Shown piece after piece: positions 33,046 to 38,466 of a stretch of DNA of 38,466 nt. Under the pieces are notes generated by a model, which saw only the letters and a program-made list of their open reading frames with translations, made no database searches and was not told the origin of the DNA. Source of the stretch: an uncultured Spirochaetales bacterium (GTDB lineage Bacteria; Spirochaetota; Spirochaetia; Sphaerochaetales; Sphaerochaetaceae); the NCBI GenBank assembly GCA_944390865.1, contig CALXRC010000020.1, forward strand, positions 1 through 38,466, given 5' to 3'. Each line of letters starts with the position of its first letter. The first letter of the stretch is position 1. The translations under genes and the position numbers were made by a program.

Positions 33046-33779
33046 GCAGACAGAATATTTTTGATGACCCGTACTTTTTTTCTTCTTATCAGGAGCTGAG
33101 AAGCGGAAAGAACTTCAATGAGCTGCTGGAGCAGCCGGCAATGCGCGCCCTTCTTCCTGACATCCGGGGAAAGAAAGTCCTGGACATTGGCTGCGGAAGC
33201 GGAATAAACTGCCTTGAGTTTTCCTCACAGGCACAGCGGGTTCTGGGTATAGACATCTCTACAAAGATGCTCATGAGCGCGATGAAGGAAAACAGCGCAC
33301 CAAACATTGAATACAGGCTTCTTGACATGGAGAAGCTGGACGAAATAGATGAAGCCTTCGATCTCATCTACTCCTCTCTGGCCTTTCATTACGCTGTTGA
33401 CTTTCCCCGCCTGATTGCCCAGTGCTTCAGTCATCTGAACAGAGGAGGAATCCTGCTTTTCAGCCAGGAGCACCCCATAACAACCTGTTCAGTCAACACG
33501 GAAAGCCGTTATGTGAAAGATGAAGAAGGCAATGTCTTTTTCAAAATGGCTGACTATCAGGCAGAGGGAGAACGGCACATTAGATGGTTTGTGGATGACG
33601 TCATCCACCAGCACAGGAAGCTTGAGACAATAATAAACACGCTGACTGCGGCAGGCTTCACGATACAGTCATGTACAGAGCCCTGCCCGGACAGGAAGGC
33701 AATCAGACAGCTGCCGCGTCTGGCAAACGAGCTGATCAAGCCTTCATTCATAATTTTCAAAGCAGTAAAAGGAGACTGA
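33042..33779 (+). CDS. Class I SAM-dependent methyltransferase
   Basis: A 245-residue small-molecule-type methyltransferase. The SAM loop is VLDIGCGSGINCLEF, followed by the acidic residue in VLGIDIS and the motif FDLIYSSLAFHYAVD. The N-terminus ...YFFSSYQELRSGKNFNELLEQPA resembles UbiE/BioC-like enzymes without telling the substrate. It starts inside the stop of the rarA fusion (ATGA), so the two products are made together. Confidence 0.87.
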   Translation: MSRQNIFDDPYFFSSYQELRSGKNFNELLEQPAMRALLPDIRGKKVLDIGCGSGINCLEFSSQAQRVLGIDISTKMLMSAMKENSAPNIEYRLLDMEKLDEIDEAFDLIYSSLAFHYAVDFPRLIAQCFSHLNRGGILLFSQEHPITTCSVNTESRYVKDEEGNVFFKMADYQAEGERHIRWFVDDVIHQHRKLETIINTLTAAGFTIQSCTEPCPDRKAIRQLPRLANELIKPSFIIFKAVKGD

Positions 33780-33783
33780 CAAA

Positions 33784-34644
33784 GTGATCATTACACTTAA
33801 AAACGGACAGTGTGAAATGCGTATCAGCACGCTTGGTGCTGAGCCCCAGTCCCTGATCAGGAACGGCATTGAATACATCTGGCAGGGCGACAGTGAATTC
33901 TGGCCCCGCAGGGCTCCCCTGCTCTTTCCCATGAGCGGCCCGACAAAAGACAACAAGATCATCGCAAAGGGAAAAGAGTATGACATGCCGAACAACGGCT
34001 TTGCCCGCGACAATGAGTTCAGAGGCGAGCAGCTGACAGACACAATCGCCCAGTTCACACTGGAAGACAGCGAAGAGTTCAGGACAAAGTATTATCCGTA
34101 TGGCTTCATGCTCACCGTGACATACACGCTTCATGAAAACGGCTATACAGCCAGAGCAGAGATCTTTGCGAAAGAAGACCTGTATTACACCTTTGCCTGG
34201 CACCCCGCATTCAGCCTTGACGTCAACGGAAAGGGCTGCGATCTGGAAACCTACTCACTGTCATTTGAGCAGAATGAAAAGCTAGACAGGCTTTACCAGA
34301 ACAAGGAAAGCTATGTCAGGGAAAAAGACTTCCTCACTGGGGATACAATTGAGCTCAGGCGCAGCGAGACAGACAAGGGGCCAATGGTCTTCAGAGGAGT
34401 CAGGTCAAGAGAAGTCACGCTCACCTCCAGCCAGGGCGAGCACGGAGTGACGGCAGGCTTGGGAGACATGACAACCTTTGTCGCCTGGACTCAGCTGAAC
34501 AAGAAGGCCCAGTTTCTCTGCCTTGAGCCCATGGTTTCCTTCGGCTTTGCCGACCGTCCGCTTGAGATCGAGAAGATGGAAGAGACCCGCCTTCTGAAGA
34601 AAGACCAGAGCGAAGTCTGGGAAAACACCTTCACGGTTTTCTGA
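33784..34644 (+). CDS. Aldose 1-epimerase-like protein (LacX type)
   Basis: A 286-residue galactose-mutarotase-fold protein of the LacX / hexose-phosphate epimerase group, which interconverts sugar anomers. Recognisable are ISTLGAEPQSLIRNGIEYIW, RRAPLLFPMSG, and the catalytic His region FAWHPAFSL; the C-terminal Glu is likely in LCLEPM. It starts with GTG 33784, supported by AGGAGA 8 nt upstream and a 4-nt gap after the methyltransferase. The sugar is unknown. Confidence 0.85.
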   Translation: MIITLKNGQCEMRISTLGAEPQSLIRNGIEYIWQGDSEFWPRRAPLLFPMSGPTKDNKIIAKGKEYDMPNNGFARDNEFRGEQLTDTIAQFTLEDSEEFRTKYYPYGFMLTVTYTLHENGYTARAEIFAKEDLYYTFAWHPAFSLDVNGKGCDLETYSLSFEQNEKLDRLYQNKESYVREKDFLTGDTIELRRSETDKGPMVFRGVRSREVTLTSSQGEHGVTAGLGDMTTFVAWTQLNKKAQFLCLEPMVSFGFADRPLEIEKMEETRLLKKDQSEVWENTFTVF

Positions 34645-34649
34645 CAGCC

Positions 34650-35435
34650 ATGGAAGATTTTCAGAAAATGGTTGTCCTCATTGATGCGGACAACACCCAG
34701 CTCAGCAAGCTGGAGGAAGTCCTCAATGAGATATCGACATACGGGCGCATCATTGTGAAGAAGGCTTACGGAAACTTCACCAAGCCTCACCTGCACAAAT
34801 GGGAAGACAAGATCAAGTCGCTTGCCATCAAGGCGGAGCAGCAGTTTGACTATGTCGCGGGAAAGAATACGACAGACATCGCTATGGTGATTGACGCCAT
34901 GGATCTGCTGCACACAGGCATGTACGATGCTGCTGTCCTTGTCAGCAGCGACAGCGATTTCACACCTCTGGCTGTCAGGCTGAAAGAAAGCGGCATGTAT
35001 GTAATAGGAGTGGGTGAAAAGAAAACGCCGGAAGCCTTCTGCAATGCCTGCGACAACTTCATCTATCTTGAGTATCTGACCAGCGCCGGAGAGGAAAAGC
35101 CAAAGCCTCAGCCGAAGAAAAAGCCGGAAACAGCGCAGAAGCCGGTCAAGGAGAATGAGACAAGCGCTCCTGTCTCCTATGATGCCGACATTTCGGAAAT
35201 CCATGCGCTGCTCAGAATCGCTTATGAGAAATTCGTTGAGGATGATGATGACTATGTCAACATCTCAAGCGCAGGAGTCTACATAAAGCGTGTAAAACCG
35301 GAATTCAGCCCCATTGCCTACGGCTACAGAAAGCTGTCAGAACTCATCAAGGACTACCCTCAGCTGTACGAAATCAGGAGAGACGGCGAGAAACGCACTG
35401 CAAATTACTCATACCGCTGCCGCCGCAGCTCCTGA
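34650..35435 (+). CDS. NYN-domain RNase with C-terminal OST-HTH/LOTUS domain
   Basis: A 261-residue protein. Residues about 5-140 form the PIN-like NYN nuclease domain with the acidic metal site: Asp12/Asp14 in VLIDADN, the aspartates in NTTDIAMVIDAMD and SSDSDFTPL. A Lys/Pro-rich linker (about 150-170) leads to an OST-HTH/LOTUS module (about 180-258: NISSAGVYIKRVKPEFSPIA...LSELIKDYPQLYEI), which binds RNA. Related bacterial NYN proteins are candidate RNases. It is the last gene of the plus-strand cluster and overlaps the YhhN gene end by 27 nt on the opposite strand. Confidence 0.87.
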   Translation: MEDFQKMVVLIDADNTQLSKLEEVLNEISTYGRIIVKKAYGNFTKPHLHKWEDKIKSLAIKAEQQFDYVAGKNTTDIAMVIDAMDLLHTGMYDAAVLVSSDSDFTPLAVRLKESGMYVIGVGEKKTPEAFCNACDNFIYLEYLTSAGEEKPKPQPKKKPETAQKPVKENETSAPVSYDADISEIHALLRIAYEKFVEDDDDYVNISSAGVYIKRVKPEFSPIAYGYRKLSELIKDYPQLYEIRRDGEKRTANYSYRCRRSS

Positions 35436-36062
35436 GGCAAGGAGCACAAGCGCGAGTATATAGCTCAGCATGATGACAGCGTCGCTTCTCTTTCTCATCC
35501 CGGTGACGTTTGAGACAATCGCACAGTCAGAATAGGCAAAGAGAGCGCTTCCCGCAGCTGCGAGAACATTTGTGCTCGCAGCGCTGCAGGCAATGAAGGC
35601 AAACAGAATCAGTGAGTAAAAGGCATAAGGGAGCAGAGGCTCTGCCTTTGCCCTTTTGAGCTTCAGGACAAAGCGTACAAGCAGAAGCGACAGCACCAGA
35701 GCCGAGACCAGAAGCAGAGGCAGGCTGAAGCCTCCGGCAAGGAACCAGACTGACAGGGCTATATGACCGGCAAGGAAGGCTCCGGCCCCTATGTAGAATG
35801 CGCAGGAGAAGCGGAGCGTAAGGAAAAGATCCCCGCAGAAATAAAGGAAGGCTGCAGCTGAAAGCAGTGCCGGCAGCCTGAAACTCAGGTCAGTCTGCAC
35901 TGCAAGACAAAGCAGGCAGGCAGAAAGAAGCGGAACAATAAGGCATTTCGTGACAGCAAGAGGAATGTGATCAATCCCGTCATCAGGACGCCTGGCCTGC
36001 AGATACAGGTGCAGCACGCTGTCCGCGGCAAAAAGCACAGTAAACAGAACAAACAGACTCAT
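35409..36062 (-). CDS. YhhN/TMEM86-like membrane protein
   Basis: A 217-residue membrane protein with about eight helices. GDLFL, FYIGAGAFLAGHIALSVW, LLPYAFYSLILFAF and GSALFAYSDCAI match the YhhN family, whose animal members are lysoplasmalogenases. The conserved Asp in GDLFL and YSD fit the active site. ATG 36062 directly follows the ABC-F stop (9 nt), which is preferred to an in-frame upstream start that would overlap ABC-F by 61 nt. No ribosome site is seen; coupling to the ABC-F gene is likely. Confidence 0.8.
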   Translation of the reverse strand: MSLFVLFTVLFAADSVLHLYLQARRPDDGIDHIPLAVTKCLIVPLLSACLLCLAVQTDLSFRLPALLSAAAFLYFCGDLFLTLRFSCAFYIGAGAFLAGHIALSVWFLAGGFSLPLLLVSALVLSLLLVRFVLKLKRAKAEPLLPYAFYSLILFAFIACSAASTNVLAAAGSALFAYSDCAIVSNVTGMRKRSDAVIMLSYILALVLLASGAAAAAV

Positions 36063-36070
36063 GGCCAAGA

Positions 36071-37588
36071 TTATATCAGACGGACAGAGCCTGTGTTCCC
36101 TTTTCTTTCGACTGAGACGGTTCTTGTGCACAGAGTCTGTCTCAGTTTCGCATCATGGCTGACCAGAACCAGAGTCAGGTCGGAAGACGACAGCAGGCTC
36201 TCAAACGCCATTACGCTTGTGATATCAAGATGGTTCGTCGGCTCATCCATTATCAGGAGAGCCGGCTGAGCCCGAAGCGAAAGAAGCAGGTCAAGCTTTC
36301 TCAGCTCTCCGGGAGAAAGACCAGCAGCGGTGACAAAGGATGACGGGCTGGAGCCAAGCCGGTATAAATCAGAGACCAGAGCGCCCTTCTCATCATCGCG
36401 CAGATTTCTCAGCTCTGCTGTAAGGCATTCAGCCTCTTCAGGTCTGTATTCCTGCTTCAGGAAGGCCACCCTGTCCGCACCCCACTTCTCAACTGCCTTT
36501 GCAGCAAGGTGCCTGATGAAAAGAGTCTTCCCGCTTCCATTCATGCCTGTCACAGCTGTTCTGCTGTGAGGAGGAAACTCGATCTTTTCAACAGTGAGCG
36601 AATAACCTGGCACAGCGATAACAGTCTCGTCTATCACCAGGGAAGAGAAAAGAGAAGTAAAAATCTTGCTGTCAAGACCTGTCTTTCTGAGCTTCACATC
36701 TTTCAGCTCATCAAGTCTGCCGGCTGTGGCCTCAATCCTGCTTGACAGAGCCCTTCTCCTGTCCCCGTCTCTTCTGTCCTTTCCTGTCAGACGGGCTGCG
36801 TCCACCCTGCCCTTGGCATCATGGTCTTTTGCATCAATGCCGCGTTTTGACATACGAGCTGAACTCTGCTGTATCCTGGCCTTCAGGGTATTGTCAAAAC
36901 TGTGGAGAGCAGCAAGCTGTGCCCTGATCTCAGATCGACGTGCAAGACTTGCCCTGTTGTCTTTCTCCAGCTGTTCCAGCGCAGCAGAAACAGGAAGCGG
37001 GATTTCATCCAGACGCACAGGCGACGAGTCATCGTCACGGGTGAATACAACAGTCCTGCGGCTCAGTCCGTCCATGAAGGCCCTGTCATGACTGATGAGA
37101 ATGCCGAGGCCGCGAAATGTTTTCAGGGCTTCTGCAAGCAGGGCTTTGCTGGCTTCATCCAGATGGTTCGTCGGCTCATCCAGAATGAGGATGCCCGGGC
37201 AGGAGGAAAGCGCAAGATAAACCTGCAGGCGTTTCTTTTCTCCGCCGGAAAGAGAATCTGTCCTCTCGAACATGTCTTCAGTCAGTCCAAGAGTGCGCCT
37301 TAATGCGCAGCTTTCAGCAGAATAATCATACAGATACTGGTAGTCGTCTGGACATAGTCCTTCAAAGAGCTGCGGACAAAGGCAGACAGGACCATTTGTC
37401 CTGACGACCCCGCTGTCAGGACTGATTCTCCCCGAAATAAGCATGGCAAGTGTTGTCTTTCCGCTGCCATTGGCGCCTGCAAAGCTCACCCAGCCGTTGT
37501 CAAGGGTGAGATTCAGATCATCAAAGAGAAGGACAGAGGAATCCGGCCATGAGTATGAAAGATTAGCAAGCTGAAGATAATAAGACAT
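36071..37588 (-). CDS. ABC-F family ATPase
   Basis: A 505-residue protein with two ABC ATPase domains and no membrane segments; ABC-F proteins act on ribosomes as translation factors or as antibiotic-protection factors. Domain 1 has Walker A GANGSGKT (38-45), signature LSGGEKKR and ILILDEPTNHLDE. The linker (about 190-310) is helical and highly charged. Domain 2 has GMNGSGKT, a degenerate signature LSPGELRK, and LLIMDEPTNHLD. The ATG at 37588 has AGGAG 7 nt upstream; the frame is open further up but those codons lie in the leader. Resistance versus housekeeping cannot be decided from motifs. Confidence 0.88.
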   Translation of the reverse strand: MSYYLQLANLSYSWPDSSVLLFDDLNLTLDNGWVSFAGANGSGKTTLAMLISGRISPDSGVVRTNGPVCLCPQLFEGLCPDDYQYLYDYSAESCALRRTLGLTEDMFERTDSLSGGEKKRLQVYLALSSCPGILILDEPTNHLDEASKALLAEALKTFRGLGILISHDRAFMDGLSRRTVVFTRDDDSSPVRLDEIPLPVSAALEQLEKDNRASLARRSEIRAQLAALHSFDNTLKARIQQSSARMSKRGIDAKDHDAKGRVDAARLTGKDRRDGDRRRALSSRIEATAGRLDELKDVKLRKTGLDSKIFTSLFSSLVIDETVIAVPGYSLTVEKIEFPPHSRTAVTGMNGSGKTLFIRHLAAKAVEKWGADRVAFLKQEYRPEEAECLTAELRNLRDDEKGALVSDLYRLGSSPSSFVTAAGLSPGELRKLDLLLSLRAQPALLIMDEPTNHLDITSVMAFESLLSSSDLTLVLVSHDAKLRQTLCTRTVSVERKGNTGSVRLI

Positions 37589-37641
37589 GATAAGGCTCCT
37601 GTTTAAAGATAATTTCCAATTCAGAATGCCCTGCTTATCAT
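37587..37641 (-). promoter_or_regulatory. Possible translational attenuator of the ABC-F gene
   Basis: A 6-codon open frame (MISRAF, 37621-37641) has GAGGTG 5 nt upstream. Its first eight bases ATGATAAG (37634-37641) are complementary to CTTATCAT (37587-37594), which covers the spacer and the first two bases of the ABC-F start codon. If paired, that start would be masked. The helix is AT-rich with a 39-nt loop, so it may be weak. Confidence 0.4.
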
Positions 37642-37753
37642 TTCTCACCTCAGAAAAAAGTGTTCTCATCATCAGACTGATGGACAAAAACATCATTACA
37701 TGAAAAAAACAGCTTTTCAAGAGGCCGGATCTTTTGTATTATAGCTGACACAT

Positions 37754-37825
37754 GCGAAAGTAGCTCAGGGGTAGAGCTCCACCTTGCCAAGGTGGATGTC
37801 GCGGGTTCAAGTCCCGTCTTTCGCT
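37754..37825 (+). tRNA. tRNA-Gly (anticodon GCC)
   Basis: A 72-nt cloverleaf: acceptor GCGAAAG/CTTTCGC with discriminator T. The anticodon stem CCACC/GGTGG holds the loop TTGCCAA, so the anticodon is GCC. The T-arm reads GCGGGTTCAAGTCCCGT. No CCA is encoded. Its 3' half is a common target of tyrosine-recombinase elements. Confidence 0.96.
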
Positions 37826-37827
37826 TA

Positions 37828-37875
37828 AAGCCTAACTGATTCTGATACAAGGAATTAGTTGGGCTTTTTCTTTTA
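37828..37875 (+). terminator. Intrinsic terminator of tRNA-Gly
   Basis: A 10-bp stem (AAGCCTAACT/AGTTGGGCTT, one G-T pair) with a 19-nt loop is followed by a T-run, directly behind the tRNA. Confidence 0.85.
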
Positions 37876-37884
37876 TTTGCGCAT

Positions 37885-37919
37885 TGCCCAAAAAGCCAAT
37901 GGGCAGAAAAATGGGCAGA
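37885..37919. repeat. Short repeats near the tRNA-Gly junction
   Basis: The 10-bp sequence AATGGGCAGA occurs twice (37898-37907 and 37910-37919) with a 12-bp period. The inner TGGGCA also occurs inverted at 37885-37890. Such clustered repeats beside an integrase gene are where arm-type integrase-binding sites are found; this reading is inference. Confidence 0.45.
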
Positions 37920-38038
37920 TGAAATTGAAAAAAACTCATCTCTGAAAACAATCCATCGGCAGCCTTATTTGGAGATAATCCCCGAATTTGCTAAAATTCA
38001 GGAGGAAACATTTGTTTTACAACATCAGAAGGAGCACG

Positions 38039-38401
38039 ATGGGAATTACAATCGGAGATGTAAGCATCTACAAACGAGGCAGGAAGGAATACAACGGGGT
38101 CAAAAGAAAGCCTTCATGGTATTGCCAGCTCAGGAATCCTCTCACCGGTCAATTTCCTGGAGGAAGGACATACAGCGTTACGAAACTGGCAAAGCAGCTG
38201 GGATATCGGAACACATTCAAGCTGAATGGGACTGATGCAAAGAACATAGTACAGGAAGCGATCAGCAAGGGGCTCATCAAGGGCGTGTCGCAATATGAAG
38301 TCGACGGTTCACTTTCTCCCCTCATCCCCTATGTGGAGAAGATACTCAACTATGATGAATCGCCATGGGTGCAGTCTGAAAACAGAAGAAAGTGTTCATA
38401 A
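38039..38401 (+). pseudogene. Truncated tyrosine recombinase (integrase), N-terminal part
   Basis: A 120-residue frame with AAGGAG 4 nt before the ATG. The N-terminus SIYKRGRKEYNGVK, the strand pair WYCQLRNPLTGQFPGGRTYS and the later LIPYVEKILNYDESPWVQS match the arm-binding and core-binding start of tyrosine recombinases found in treponemes and relatives. It stops at TAA-TAG where those proteins continue for about 250 more residues, so the catalytic domain is missing. In-frame TTG 38012, behind another GGAGG, is an alternative start. It lies 213 bp after tRNA-Gly, the likely attachment site. Confidence 0.55.
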
Positions 38402-38466
38402 TAGTCTAATAGTGTCCTTCGTTATAAACGGGATTTCCACACAGTTATAGAAGGGAGGGAATATAG
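38402..38466. other. Window end past the integrase fragment
   Basis: No continuation of the recombinase was found in any frame of these 65 bases. GGGAGGG near the very end looks like a ribosome site for a gene beginning outside the window. Confidence 0.3.

Noticed and set aside
37714..37749. CAGCT...AGCTG hairpin with a T-run on the minus strand before the ABC-F gene, as an attenuator
   Set aside because: Only a 5-bp outer stem with a long loop, and one arm overlaps the only good -10 (TATAAT), so it would not be in the transcript.
1..38466. CRISPR arrays, prophage structural genes, or complete insertion sequences
   Set aside because: No regularly spaced repeats and no complete transposase or phage structural proteins were seen; only the integrase fragment and the small relic suggest mobile DNA.

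Overview
The window looks like chromosomal DNA of an anaerobic, probably host- or gut-associated spirochaete. The evidence is the first bases of a 16S rRNA gene (1-71, minus) with a spirochaete-type start, a complete V/A-type ATPase operon in place of an F-type one, an oxygen-sensitive class III ribonucleotide reductase with its radical-SAM activase, a bacterial 2[4Fe-4S] ferredoxin, and a choloylglycine-hydrolase-family enzyme. Nothing here fixes the genus; a Treponema/Sphaerochaeta relative is the inference. Base composition and codon use look even by eye. The only clear signs of transfer are at the right end and a small relic near 17.3 kb.

Layout. 1-489: 16S 5' end with its promoter and leader, reading leftward. 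490-11703: one long minus-strand unit that starts at a promoter at 11675-11703 and encodes V-ATPase G/H-like, C, I, K, F, E, A, B and D subunits, then a universal stress protein, a PtsN-type EIIA protein, and an MBL/beta-CASP RNase. 11714-15977: a periplasmic pilus-type chaperone and an unusually long usher-like outer-membrane protein, closed by a strong terminator. No pilin gene is visible. 16083-17142: an Ntn-type linear amide hydrolase. 17251-17755: a nuclease/transposase-tail relic and tRNA-Pro(GGG). 17820-18761: an orphan oligopeptide-type ABC ATPase. 18813-22094: nrdD (fused to a redoxin) and nrdG, with tandem NrdR boxes between them. 22114-23393: a very acidic protein of unknown function. 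23353-26114: a YbgC-type thioesterase and topoisomerase III. 26140-26417: ferredoxin. 26419-28621: a membrane protein, xseA and xseB. 28618-30050: an RluA-type pseudouridine synthase and a BI-1 family protein. 30079-35435: a plus-strand run of lipoprotein, RarA fusion protein, methyltransferase, aldose-epimerase-like protein and NYN/OST-HTH protein. 35409-37641: a YhhN-type membrane protein and an ABC-F ATPase with a possible leader peptide. 37754-38466: tRNA-Gly(GCC), terminator, repeats, and a truncated tyrosine-recombinase N-terminus, which looks like the edge of an element integrated at the tRNA.

How the genes fit together. The V-ATPase would couple ATP to H+ or Na+ movement across the inner membrane; the Usp and EIIA genes after it suggest linkage to stress or phosphorylation signalling, which is inference. 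NrdD, NrdG and probably the ferredoxin belong to strictly anaerobic dNTP synthesis. The rarA cluster, topB, xseAB and the NYN protein are genome and RNA maintenance genes. The least ordinary parts are the TonB-like usher, the RarA fusion, the short-leader/leaderless promoter pattern, the possible attenuator before the ABC-F gene, and the tRNA-Gly junction.
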